Assembly (NCBI GenBank): GCA_020055645.1
Contig: CM034550.1
Location: 10,039,501 to 10,103,500 of the forward strand
Direction: 5' to 3'
From: Tomocerus qinae
Taxonomy: Eukaryota > Arthropoda > Collembola > Entomobryomorpha > Tomoceridae
DNA: 64,000 nucleotides
Shown here: piece by piece, positions 60,901-64,000 of the stretch
How the letters are laid out: each line of letters begins with the position of its first letter
Position numbering within the stretch: the stretch's first letter is position 1
Translations under genes and position numbers: made by a program
The notes under the pieces: model-generated
Told to the model about the DNA's origin: nothing
The model's input: the letters and a program-made list of their open reading frames with translations, nothing else
Database searches by the model: none

Positions 60901-61399
60901 AATGAACTAATTTATAACCTAGTCATGCCACTAATGTCTCGATTTGTAAATGTTTTATTAGAGATGCAATTGTCGGTGATACAGAAGAGGAATTACGTGA
61001 AGTGAGTGGTAGCAGGAACAGTAGTAGTAGTAATCCACCAAGTCTTAGTGGCAGCCCTCCTCAACTCAAAACGGTCGTTCTCGAAAGGAAATTGGATGGT
61101 CTCGGGTTTTCCATTGTTGGAGGCTTCGGTAAATCCCTTAGTTTCTATTTGTGTACAATCCTACAACAATTTATTATTCTATGAATTACATTTATTTATC
61201 TATAGGGTCCCCTCATGGAAATCTCCCAATTTATGTTAAGACTGTTTTCGAGAAAGGAGCTGCCATCACAAGCGGTCTAAAACGCGGTGACCAAATCGTT
61301 GCCGTGAATTCAGTTCCTTGTGAGGGTCTCCGACATCATGAAGCTGTGGCACTTCTGAAAAATGCCAAAGGAAATGTCACCCTCACTATTCTCTCCTAA
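752..61399 (+). CDS. Patj: PATJ/MUPP1-type multi-PDZ polarity scaffold, 31 exons (5' end uncertain)
   Basis: The spliced product of the 31 exons listed below is about 2,479 residues. Residue numbers count the split codon at 752 as residue 1. Domains: L27-type region 1-57; PDZ1 179-267; PDZ2 315-399; PDZ3 471-558; PDZ4 637-730; PDZ5 812-900; PDZ6 1036-1121; PDZ7 1427-1521; PDZ8 1784-1872; PDZ9 1906-1990; PDZ10 2156-2240; PDZ11 2252-2337; PDZ12 2395-2478. Most PDZs show the carboxylate-binding GLGF-type loop. A class-I-like His opens helix alpha-B in PDZ1, 4, 7, 8, 10 and 12. Known role of the family: the L27 region binds Pals1/Stardust and the PDZs bind C-termini of junction and membrane proteins at apical junctions of epithelia. 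No membrane segment or catalytic motif is present. Every exon junction keeps frame. The true N-terminus may lie in an exon outside the window. Confidence 0.95.
1010..1276 (+). CDS. Patj: PATJ exon 2: L27 tail and Pro/Ser/Thr-rich linker
   Basis: Residues 58-146, 89 whole codons. Acceptor CATTTTTAG; donor GAT|GTAAGT. It opens with [10 protein letters not shown] and HPS, then NDFDI, a stretch resembling the region just after L27 in Drosophila Patj. The rest is a flexible Pro/Ser/Thr/Ala-rich linker with no visible domain. Intron 1 (922-1009) is 88 nt. Confidence 0.88.
1369..1473 (+). CDS. Patj: PATJ exon 3: linker into PDZ1
   Basis: Residues 147-181, 35 whole codons. Acceptor TTTATTTAG; donor CAG|GTAATG. 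The segment [20 protein letters not shown] matches the sequence just before PDZ1 of vertebrate MUPP1 (an EFDQ...GR...E pattern) and ends in the first beta strand of PDZ1. Introns 2 (92 nt) and 3 (243 nt) flank it. Confidence 0.9.
1717..1832 (+). CDS. Patj: PATJ exon 4: first half of PDZ1
   Basis: Residues 182-219 plus two bases of 220. Acceptor GAATAG is short on pyrimidines; donor AG|GTAAGC is strong. It encodes the SLGFSVVGL carboxylate-binding loop and [10 protein letters not shown] strand, very like MUPP1 PDZ1. The exon ends in phase 2 inside the codon before the DGRL motif, and its partner exon is 21 kb downstream. Confidence 0.93.
3054..3175. mobile_element. small MITE-like element with TACAGGG inverted repeats
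   Basis: The left end reads TACAGGGTTTTCTAGTTTCT. The right end, read on the other strand, is TACAGGGTTTCCAATTTCT. These are imperfect terminal inverted repeats of about 19 bases around a non-coding 122-bp body flanked by TA. This is typical of short non-autonomous Tc1/mariner-type elements. It has no coding capacity. Confidence 0.5.
7858..8071 (+). other. possible cassette or pseudo-exon inside intron 4
   Basis: TTCTATTGTCAG precedes 7858 and AAG|GTAAAC follows 8071, so this looks like an exon of 214 nt. It is open in the frame that exon 4 would impose (phase 2 in). It exits in phase 0, whereas exon 5 requires phase 2, so splicing it into the PATJ mRNA would shift the frame. If the donor is ignored, the frame ends at a stop at 8171-8173. 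The encoded peptide resembles nothing I know. It could be an exon of an unseen nested transcript, a poison exon, or chance. Confidence 0.25.
9440..9690. mobile_element. MITE-like element with TACAGGG inverted repeats, about 250 bp
   Basis: The left end reads ATACAGGG then, a little inward, TAGCAATGTTT. The right end gives the same ATACAGGG and TAGCAATGTTT on the opposite strand, with a gapped stretch between. The ends are thus imperfect inverted repeats of about 28 bases. The interior is non-coding and AT-rich, and no transposase is present. The ends share the TACAGGG word with the element at 3054-3175, suggesting one family. Confidence 0.5.
20340..20470. repeat. AT-rich low-complexity tract in intron 4
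   Basis: Words such as AATTTAAA and TTAAATTAAA recur densely, with partial inverted symmetry. Nothing coding is visible. Confidence 0.5.
22957..23129 (+). CDS. Patj: PATJ exon 5: second half of PDZ1
   Basis: Completes residue 220 and gives 221-277 plus one base. Acceptor TTTCTGCAG; donor [25 protein letters not shown] and [10 protein letters not shown] are textbook PDZ second-half motifs; His at the start of alpha-B predicts class I ligands (S/T-X-hydrophobic). It joins exon 4 to rebuild a PDZ1 very close to MUPP1 PDZ1. The fly Patj I recall lacks this domain. Confidence 0.95.
23384..23475 (+). CDS. Patj: PATJ exon 6: PDZ1-PDZ2 linker
   Basis: Residues 278 (split) to 308. Acceptor CTGTTTTACAG; donor GTG|GTAAGT. 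A short Gly/Pro/Ser linker ([20 protein letters not shown]) without a domain. Phase 1 in, phase 0 out, matching both neighbours. Introns 5 (254 nt) and 6 (276 nt) flank it. Confidence 0.9.
23752..24316 (+). CDS. Patj: PATJ exon 7: complete PDZ2 and start of PDZ3
   Basis: Residues 309-496 plus one base. The acceptor is ATGTCAATCAG at 23751; a second AG at 23760 is out of frame and rejected. PDZ2 (315-399) shows [14 protein letters not shown], the [14 protein letters not shown] strand-turn and [10 protein letters not shown] helix, strongly like fly Patj PDZ1. A linker with DPEELERHL follows, also found in fly Patj. The end opens PDZ3 with [20 protein letters not shown]. Donor AAG|GTAAGT, phase 1. 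Confidence 0.96.
24317..30974 (+). other. intron 7 of PATJ, 6.7 kb, inside PDZ3
   Basis: It begins GTAAGT and ends TTACTTACAG, interrupting PDZ3 after the GYVCE strand. It contains the inverted-repeat element at 26162-26354. The remaining ORFs are short and unrecognised, and I see no nested gene. Confidence 0.85.
26162..26354. mobile_element. Tc1/mariner-type MITE with perfect inverted repeats
   Basis: The left end TACAGTGTGATTAAAA is repeated exactly, inverted, at the right end (TTTTAATCACACTGTA). The element thus has perfect 14-bp terminal inverted repeats starting CAGTGTG, flanked by TA on both sides, the target duplication of Tc1/mariner elements. The 160-bp interior has no ORF. It is a non-autonomous element in intron 7. 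Confidence 0.7.
30975..31066 (+). CDS. Patj: PATJ exon 8: central PDZ3
   Basis: Residues 497 (split) to 527. Acceptor TTACTTACAG; donor [29 protein letters not shown] and INDRIVE are nearly the same as in fly Patj PDZ2. Phase 1 in and phase 0 out. The downstream intron falls between E and VDG, the strand before alpha-B. Confidence 0.95.
31067..33140 (+). other. intron 8 of PATJ, 2.1 kb
   Basis: Starts GTACGT, ends TTGTTTCCAG. It holds the 30-bp tandem repeat at 31731-31856. No coding or RNA gene was seen. Confidence 0.85.
31731..31856. repeat. 30-bp tandem repeat, about 4 copies
   Basis: The unit beginning AAGTGCTGAA followed by AT(A/T)TCATTTAAAATATTTT starts at 31731, 31761, 31791 and 31821, an exact 30-base period with a few substitutions. 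A fifth partial start is at about 31851. It is a minisatellite-like array in intron 8. Confidence 0.9.
33141..33260 (+). CDS. Patj: PATJ exon 9: end of PDZ3
   Basis: Residues 528-567, 40 whole codons. Acceptor GTTTCCAG; donor [27 protein letters not shown] and the final VVYLKLERY strand close PDZ3. Asn opens alpha-B instead of His, so ligand choice may differ from class I. Confidence 0.95.
33261..35893 (+). other. intron 9 of PATJ, 2.6 kb
   Basis: Starts GTGAGA, ends GTACTCACAG. A less AT-rich patch around 34120-34430 is open on the minus strand (103 codons, Gln/Pro-rich) and partly on the plus strand. No family could be named and I do not call it a gene. Confidence 0.8.
35894..36283 (+). 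CDS. Patj: PATJ exon 10: acidic linker and most of PDZ4
   Basis: Residues 568-697, 130 whole codons. Acceptor ACTCACAG. An acidic stretch ([13 protein letters not shown]) leads into [18 protein letters not shown], then PDZ4 from 637 with [19 protein letters not shown] and [15 protein letters not shown], almost as in fly Patj PDZ3. The exon must end after DELLE to meet VNG in exon 11; the bases there are GAG|GCAAGT, a GC-type donor. Confidence 0.94.
36284..36443 (+). other. GC-AG intron 10 of PATJ, 160 nt
   Basis: The 5' splice site is GAG|GCAAGT, matching the strong consensus typical of GC-AG introns; the 3' end is TTGGACAG. No GT donor gives the correct join DELLE-VNGRRL. Read-through would add about 28 residues and stop at 36367. 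Confidence 0.85.
36444..36605 (+). CDS. Patj: PATJ exon 11: end of PDZ4 and linker
   Basis: Residues 698-751, 54 whole codons. Donor [29 protein letters not shown] and VRIVCARRP close PDZ4, with His at alpha-B1 (class I-like). A Pro/Arg/Ser linker follows. Intron 11 (36606-36898, 293 nt) comes next. Confidence 0.94.
36899..37390 (+). CDS. Patj: PATJ exon 12: conserved linker and complete PDZ5
   Basis: Residues 752-915, 164 whole codons. Acceptor TTTGTTTTTAG; donor CAA|GTGCGT. The linker [13 protein letters not shown]...[19 protein letters not shown] is essentially that of fly Patj, suggesting a functional motif rather than a plain spacer. PDZ5 (812-900) has [31 protein letters not shown] and [17 protein letters not shown], and is uninterrupted by introns. 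Leu opens alpha-B, so it is not a classical class I domain. Confidence 0.97.
37531..37665 (+). CDS. Patj: PATJ exon 13: Pro-rich linker
   Basis: Residues 916-960, 45 whole codons. The acceptor is a NAGNAG tandem (TTTTACAGCAG), so the first Gln may be included or skipped. The peptide is Pro-rich ([13 protein letters not shown]) then acidic, without a domain. Donor CAA|GTAAAA. Confidence 0.85.
37666..39628 (+). other. intron 13 of PATJ, 2.0 kb
   Basis: Starts GTAAAA, ends GGATACAAG, a weak acceptor without a pyrimidine tract but the only one that fits phase 0. AT-rich, with no gene seen. Confidence 0.75.
39629..40089 (+). CDS. Patj: PATJ exon 14: Ser-rich linker and PDZ6
   Basis: Residues 961-1113 plus two bases. 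The 5' boundary is the only in-phase AG; the AG at 39591 has a better pyrimidine tract but would break the frame. After a Ser-rich linker, PDZ6 (from 1036) shows [18 protein letters not shown], a loop with QLGL instead of GLGF, then [18 protein letters not shown] and [11 protein letters not shown]. Donor AG|GTATAC. This domain corresponds to MUPP1 PDZ6 and is beyond the end of the four-PDZ fly protein. Confidence 0.88.
40090..41792 (+). other. intron 14 of PATJ, 1.7 kb
   Basis: Starts GTATAC, ends GTGAATATAG, splitting the last strand of PDZ6. No coding or RNA gene was seen. Confidence 0.85.
41793..41915 (+). CDS. Patj: PATJ exon 15: last strand of PDZ6 and acidic linker
   Basis: Residues 1114 (split) to 1154 plus two bases. 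The start [14 protein letters not shown] resembles the end of MUPP1 PDZ6 (KITYVPAEH). Ala/Glu-rich residues follow ([19 protein letters not shown]), probably helical. Donor GAGAG|GTAAAT; if not spliced, a TAA follows directly in frame. Confidence 0.88.
41916..41991 (+). other. short intron 15 of PATJ, 76 nt
   Basis: Of three possible AG acceptors, 41969 (TTTCTCCAAAG) looks best but puts a stop in frame. The one at 41949 keeps frame but leaves a 34-nt intron. The one at 41991 (GGGTATAG) keeps frame with a 76-nt intron, close to the other short introns here (77, 84, 88 nt), so I chose it. Confidence 0.7.
41992..42868 (+). CDS. Patj: PATJ exon 16: long Ser/Thr/Pro linker and start of PDZ7
   Basis: Residues 1155 (split) to 1447. 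About 270 residues are Ser/Thr/Pro-rich with no domain and probably disordered; many SP/TP sites could be phosphorylated. The end, [21 protein letters not shown], opens PDZ7 with an SLGI loop. Donor AAG|GTTATA. This is the longest exon in the gene (877 nt). The exact 5' edge is less sure than the rest. Confidence 0.88.
42869..43293 (+). other. intron 16 of PATJ, 425 nt
   Basis: Starts GTTATA, ends TGGCTGGCAG, inside PDZ7 after GGK. AT-rich, with nothing else seen. Confidence 0.88.
43294..43398 (+). CDS. Patj: PATJ exon 17: middle of PDZ7
   Basis: Residues 1448-1482, 35 whole codons. Donor [30 protein letters not shown] and [10 protein letters not shown] match the long beta2-beta3 loop and following strand of MUPP1 PDZ7 (GIFIK, SPAG). 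Phase 0 both sides. Confidence 0.94.
43399..44036 (+). other. intron 17 of PATJ, 638 nt
   Basis: Starts GTGAAC. The end has two AGs four bases apart (GAGTAG|ACAG); only the first keeps the TGDRIL reading. Nothing else was seen. Confidence 0.88.
44037..44162 (+). CDS. Patj: PATJ exon 18: end of PDZ7
   Basis: Residues 1483-1524, 42 whole codons. [20 protein letters not shown] and [14 protein letters not shown] close PDZ7, very close to MUPP1 PDZ7. His at alpha-B1 predicts class I binding. Donor TGG|GTAAGA. Confidence 0.94.
44163..45371 (+). other. intron 18 of PATJ, 1.2 kb
   Basis: Starts GTAAGA, ends TTAACTTGTTAG. Near its 3' end is the recurrent word TGACATGAC (45311). No gene seen. Confidence 0.85.
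45372..45824 (+). CDS. Patj: PATJ exon 19: Thr/Ser/Gly low-complexity and acidic linker
   Basis: Residues 1525-1675, 151 whole codons. Donor CAG|GTGTCT. The middle is a Thr-Gly/Thr-Glu run ([27 protein letters not shown]) followed by a Glu-rich patch and a Pro-rich tail ([15 protein letters not shown]). No fold is expected. It is kept because it is open, in phase and bounded by usable splice sites. Confidence 0.82.
45825..51284 (+). other. intron 19 of PATJ, 5.5 kb
   Basis: Starts GTGTCT, ends GGTATGCTCAAG. It holds several copies of GGTTTGGTT or its complement between about 47570 and 50340, and a small TACAGGG-ended element at 49868-49969. ORFs on both strands around 47830-48170 are unrecognised. 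No nested gene is supported. Confidence 0.82.
49868..49969. mobile_element. possible small TACAGGG-ended MITE, about 100 bp
   Basis: The left end is TACAGGGTGGCCTATTTAC; the right end inverted is TACAGGGAGCCGTTTAC. This gives a short imperfect inverted repeat around AT-rich DNA in intron 19. It is the weakest of the three TACAGGG elements. Confidence 0.4.
51285..51458 (+). CDS. Patj: PATJ exon 20: charged helical linker
   Basis: Residues 1676-1733, 58 whole codons. [19 protein letters not shown] then Ser/Glu/Asp-rich residues; probably a charged helix. A stop at 51258-51260 closes the frame upstream, so the acceptor must be the AG at 51284. The in-frame ATG at 51261 lies just before it and could serve as a start if a transcript began in intron 19. 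Donor GAG|GTGTGT. Confidence 0.82.
51729..51819 (+). CDS. Patj: PATJ exon 21: linker before PDZ8
   Basis: Residues 1734-1763 plus one base. Acceptor CTTTACTCCAG; donor CAA|GTAAGA. A basic then acidic linker ([20 protein letters not shown]). Intron 21 (51820-51903) is only 84 nt. Confidence 0.85.
51904..52225 (+). CDS. Patj: PATJ exon 22: PDZ8
   Basis: Residues 1764 (split) to 1870 plus two bases. Acceptor TTGGACAG; donor AG|GTAATA. PDZ8 starts near 1784: [21 protein letters not shown], then [32 protein letters not shown] and VKIVAL. This matches MUPP1 PDZ8 (LGLSLAGNKDR, INGQILYGRSHQNAS). His at alpha-B1. The expected DGR turn is replaced by TRQ. Confidence 0.95.
52226..52718 (+). other. intron 22 of PATJ, 493 nt
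   Basis: Starts GTAATA, ends GATTTATAG. AT-rich; nothing else seen. Confidence 0.88.
52719..52788 (+). CDS. Patj: PATJ exon 23: short linker
   Basis: Residues 1871 (split) to 1894. Completes the Arg at the end of PDZ8, then [20 protein letters not shown]. Donor GAG|GTCAGC. Only 70 nt, but both phases fit. Intron 23 (52789-52970) is 182 nt. Confidence 0.82.
52971..53027 (+). CDS. Patj: PATJ exon 24: first strand of PDZ9 (57 nt)
   Basis: Residues 1895-1913, 19 whole codons. Acceptor TGAATTGCAG; donor AAG|GTAGGT. It encodes SPEEKYANY then GLRVVTLKK, the opening strand of PDZ9. The smallest exon; the sequence it supplies is required to complete PDZ9. Confidence 0.85.
53028..53807 (+). other. 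intron 24 of PATJ, 780 nt
   Basis: Starts GTAGGT, ends TATTATCCAG. It contains the palindromic element at 53439-53638. Confidence 0.85.
53439..53638. mobile_element. 200-bp palindromic MITE-like element with TTTGGCAAA repeats
   Basis: The left arm (TACCCTTCAATTTGGC, then CATTTTGGCAAAAC) is mirrored at the right end, whose complement reads TACCTCAACTTGGC then CATTTTGGCAAAAC. The terminal inverted repeats are thus about 34-36 bases with few mismatches around a 130-bp AT-rich core, with no ORF. TA sits at both outer edges. The whole could fold into a long hairpin in the pre-mRNA. Confidence 0.65.
53808..53981 (+). CDS. Patj: PATJ exon 25: main part of PDZ9
   Basis: Residues 1914-1971, 58 whole codons. 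[32 protein letters not shown] and [19 protein letters not shown]. It corresponds to MUPP1 PDZ9 (GGLGIAISEEDT). The DGRL turn is changed to AGLF. Donor CAT|GTAAGT. Confidence 0.94.
53982..55249 (+). other. intron 25 of PATJ, 1.3 kb
   Basis: Starts GTAAGT, ends ATTTGGCGCAG. A short CT microsatellite is at 54252-54266. No gene seen. Confidence 0.85.
55250..55475 (+). CDS. Patj: PATJ exon 26: end of PDZ9 and Ala/Lys-rich linker
   Basis: Residues 1972-2046 plus one base. [19 protein letters not shown] closes PDZ9. A Ser/Gly then Ala/Lys-rich linker follows ([19 protein letters not shown]). Acceptor GGCGCAG; donor CAA|GTCAGT. Confidence 0.9.
55476..57640 (+). other. intron 26 of PATJ, 2.2 kb
   Basis: Starts GTCAGT, ends CTGAATGTAG. 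CT-rich microsatellite stretches lie near 56531-56575. No gene seen. Confidence 0.82.
57641..58041 (+). CDS. Patj: PATJ exon 27: Pro/Thr/Ser linker and start of PDZ10
   Basis: Residues 2047 (split) to 2180. A long Pro/Thr/Ser-rich linker ends in [18 protein letters not shown], then [16 protein letters not shown]. Vertebrate MUPP1 has almost the same SDPATC...ETTIEI run before PDZ10, so even this linker end is conserved. Donor CTC|GTAAGT. Confidence 0.95.
58042..60037 (+). other. intron 27 of PATJ, 2.0 kb
   Basis: Starts GTAAGT, ends TTTCATAATACAG, cutting PDZ10 after the GGSDTLL motif. AT-rich; no gene seen. Confidence 0.85.
60038..60439 (+). CDS. Patj: PATJ exon 28: rest of PDZ10 and most of PDZ11
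   Basis: Residues 2181-2314, 134 whole codons. [34 protein letters not shown] and VKMVVFRDD complete PDZ10 (His at alpha-B1). [38 protein letters not shown] and [13 protein letters not shown] form PDZ11 (Gln at alpha-B1). The close spacing of the two domains is as in MUPP1 PDZ10-11, suggesting a tandem unit. Donor CAG|GTACGC. Confidence 0.97.
60600..60736 (+). CDS. Patj: PATJ exon 29: end of PDZ11 and linker
   Basis: Residues 2315-2359 plus two bases. [20 protein letters not shown] ends PDZ11 (compare LEVGRIKAG in MUPP1), then a Ser/Thr/Pro linker. Donor ACTAA|GTAATT; if the intron is kept, the codons read AAG TAA and the protein stops at once, without PDZ12. Introns 28 (160 nt) and 29 (225 nt) flank it. 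Confidence 0.92.
60962..61128 (+). CDS. Patj: PATJ exon 30: linker and start of PDZ12
   Basis: Residues 2360 (split) to 2415 plus one base. Acceptor TTTTATTAG; donor TTCG|GTAAAT. Acidic then Ser-rich linker, then [20 protein letters not shown], the start of the last PDZ. Confidence 0.94.
61206..61399 (+). CDS. Patj: PATJ exon 31: end of PDZ12 and stop
   Basis: Residues 2416 (split) to 2479, then TAA at 61397. [31 protein letters not shown] and [20 protein letters not shown] match MUPP1 PDZ13, the last domain of that protein, and like it the chain ends at the final strand (ILS). His at alpha-B1. Intron 30 (61129-61205) is 77 nt. Confidence 0.97.
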
Positions 61400-61487
61400 T
61401 AATTCTAGATAACTATTACGAGGCTGACTCCCTCATTCACATGAAACTGTATTATAGTTTATAAAAAGGAAAACCACTCTAAGAATG

Positions 61488-61694
61488 TGTAGATATACAA
61501 TACTAAGCAAGCCTTTAAATATCAAAGTAATAATTACATAAATGTACATAATTATAATTAAGATTAAATGTAAATACAGCCTAATTGTAAGAATACTATG
61601 CAACACATGCAGAAATCACAGTCGACGCGCTCGCAGCAAAGCAAGCCATCAATAATTTACCAATAATCAATCATATTTCTGATACCTGTACATA
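61488..61694 (+). promoter_or_regulatory. cluster of four Pumilio-type TGTANATA motifs
   Basis: TGTAGATA (61488-61495), TGTACATA (61543-61550), TGTAAATA (61569-61576) and TGTACATA (61687-61694) fit the known Pumilio response element UGUANAUA. All lie between stop codon and poly(A) signal. Some matches are expected by chance in AT-rich DNA, but four in about 200 bases is dense. Confidence 0.45.
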
Positions 61695-61821
61695 TTAATA
61701 CTGTAGAATTGTACTAATTAATACTAATGTGTATAAGTTTGTATTATATTCCTTGAAAGGCATTCGTATAAAGAATCTGCAACAATAACAGCTATAAAAA
61801 CTCAAGAAAACAATGACATTG

Positions 61822-61827
61822 AATAAA
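61822..61827 (+). terminator. AATAAA poly(A) signal candidate
   Basis: First AATAAA hexamer after the stop codon, 423 bases downstream of it. Another lies at 63420, so a longer 3' UTR is possible. Confidence 0.55.
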
Positions 61828-61850
61828 TATATTAGTAGCTTTAGGACATA

Positions 61851-64000
61851 TTATATTACTTGTCATGTTTAAATTAATATAATTGACACAAAGTAATAAT
61901 TGTCAGATTATAAAGAAAACCCGCCCGCCGATGTGTATAGATCCTGAATGTTTTTCTGGCATTATTAAGTTTGCAATAATGGTATTACTAAATATATCAC
62001 TTAATATTATAGAGTAGCTATATACACTTTTTGTCTTTATATACTTTACTTAATGAGTGTTTGACGCTGCACGCTGATGTGACCGACATACACATTGTCC
62101 CACCTTAGTACGATTTACAGTTTATATCGAATGCAATCAATATAAGTGTGAATATATATAATATAACATGTAAAACGTACCTTACATTATACATTGACTT
62201 GACCTTATTATCATTATCAGCCTATATAACTTTATTCAGTGAAATTATTCACAAAATGTTGTCATTACATACTAGGATCGCATTTACATAAGTAATTACA
62301 AGTAACAAACTCTATTATTCTATATATAGAGTTGTCAACAAGTTAAACCACCCTTGGAACACATTAAGTACATTATTAAGTATTAAGATTACAAATGCTA
62401 GTGTAAAGAACAATCCATTAAGACAAACAATCATTTTTATCTAAGCTGTTACTTAATATGTAATTCAAAATCAATAATACCTGTTAATGATTCTATGTTA
62501 ATAATAATTAGTCTATAGGTTGTTAATTCCTATTTACAAATATTAAGTGTATGTATGAAGTATGCATGACATTTGTCTGTTTTTCGTCTATTACGAATGT
62601 TCTAATTGATTGATCATTACGTATACAAGAACTTAAAAACAATCAAACTCTTTAATAATTAGTTAATTTATTCTATCGTGTTGATTATGTTGTTCAATTG
62701 TATTTGTAGTGTTACGTATATAGAAGGGACCAAATAATTATCTTAATTAAACCACTTGAGAAATACCACAAGAGAAAGGATTAGACCATTTCAATTCAAC
62801 TTCTTGTTCTCTGTCTCGTATTTGTGGCTAGTATTAATTAGTGAGTGTTTTAGCATAACAAAAAAGTATCACACATTCACTTCACAAACTTCTAAATGGC
62901 AATTTGCATCATTGTTGTCTCATTGAATTGATTCCTTCGTTAAATGTTAAATCTGAGAATCTACTACACGTTCAATGTTAACTTAGGTACCTATACTCAA
63001 ACAATTCAAATCGCTCATTCCTCTTTTTAACCTGCTGCAGCTGCTACTGCCTACACGTGCTCGTCCTATACTCTATCGTCTTGCATAAGTATCAAAATAT
63101 TATGTCTCTCAATGTATTTACCTAAATATATATCGTTAAGTACCTATTTATACAGTCTATGTACATCTAAAATATTTTATTTATTATATTTTGCTAGTTC
63201 ATTATTTTATTTGTTTTATTACGATTCATCTGCTCTTATTATTCGAGGAATTGTGATGTGAAGATATTTTTCATTTGAGATCTTCCTTTATACCATTTTC
63301 TCTACTGCTTATCCCTATATCCAAATACAATCCCCCTACAGTTACTATATTATGGATTGTCCTTCATATTGTGTAATCAATATAATGTCATACAAAAATA
63401 CATATAAAATTGTATTATGAATAAACAAATTTAAAACAAAAATTCGAAGAAAGTCTCTAATGCAAATTAGTTTAATTGTCAATATGACCAAATCAGCATC
63501 CAAGGTCTAACCACAATAATAATACAAAATTTACATTGTTCATTAATAAAAATTCAATTTATTATATCATAAATAAGTGCTAACAAAAGAAAAATCACCA
63601 TTCATAAATTCAATACAAAATTCAAATTCCAAACATTCCAGGAATTTAGGTCTACTCAACAAAACCTGACATAACAATCAATCCATAAAAATCTATGTTT
63701 AAATTTCCACTTCACAAATACACAAACATACAAAAAGATAAACAAGAGAAAATATCTATACTTATCTATAATAATACAATTTTATTCATTGTTACTCGTT
63801 ACAAATAGGATAATTTACTTGGCAGTCAATTTTCGTTACACTAACGGCATAATATTATTATGCTGTCATAAATCGGCAGTACTGTGGTTTGTCTTATTGG
63901 TATAAAATTTAATGACAATAACAAATATTTCAACAAACTGAAAATTTTATTTTTTAAATGTTAACAGATCATATTATGGCTAAATAATCATTAATTTATA
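61851..64000. other. AT-rich downstream DNA, no gene seen
   Basis: Either extended 3' UTR or intergenic. No ORF of note on either strand and no RNA gene recognised. A second AATAAA is at 63420-63425. Confidence 0.6.

Larger units (their letters stand above)
61400..61850 (+). other. likely 3' UTR of PATJ
   Basis: AT-rich DNA after the stop codon with an AATAAA at 61822-61827. Four matches to the Pumilio element TGTANATA lie at 61488, 61543, 61569 and 61687. The cleavage site is not determinable from sequence alone. Confidence 0.6.

Overview
The window is eukaryotic: AT-rich DNA (roughly one third G+C by eye) with intron-dominated gene structure and GT-AG junctions. One gene on the + strand explains almost all recognisable coding sequence. 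I joined 31 coding exons from 752 to 61399. They read continuously through every phase change for about 2,479 residues and end in a stop codon. The protein has an N-terminal L27-type region followed by 12 PDZ domains, so it is a full-length PATJ/MUPP1 (MPDZ) scaffold of the Crumbs polarity complex. Several linker and domain motifs match what I recall of Drosophila Patj (for example [11 protein letters not shown] and GLAMWSS before PDZ5). I therefore infer an arthropod. The long architecture, unlike the four-PDZ fly protein, argues against a higher dipteran. I cannot name the species.

Layout. 1-751: flank upstream of the first recognised exon, with a coding-like minus-strand ORF. 752-1832: exons 1-4 (L27, linker, first half of PDZ1). 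1833-22956: a 21-kb intron that cuts PDZ1 in two and carries MITE-like elements and a possible cassette exon. 22957-24316: exons 5-7 (rest of PDZ1, PDZ2, start of PDZ3). 24317-30974: a 6.7-kb intron. 30975-37665: exons 8-13 (PDZ3-PDZ5), including one GC-AG intron. 39629-45824: exons 14-19 (PDZ6, PDZ7, long Ser/Thr-rich linkers). 45825-51284: a 5.5-kb intron. 51285-61399: exons 20-31 (PDZ8-PDZ12 and stop). 61400-64000: 3' UTR and downstream AT-rich DNA, with an AATAAA signal and a cluster of Pumilio-type motifs.

The domain series corresponds to PDZ1-11 plus PDZ13 of vertebrate MUPP1, without a counterpart of MUPP1 PDZ12. Notable structures are the GC-AG intron, a matching intron position in PDZ3 and PDZ4, several short inverted-repeat elements, a 30-bp tandem repeat, and dispersed intronic words. 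I found no tRNA, rRNA, CRISPR, bacterial-type operon or recognisable transposase gene. All comparisons to known proteins are from memory, not from a search.
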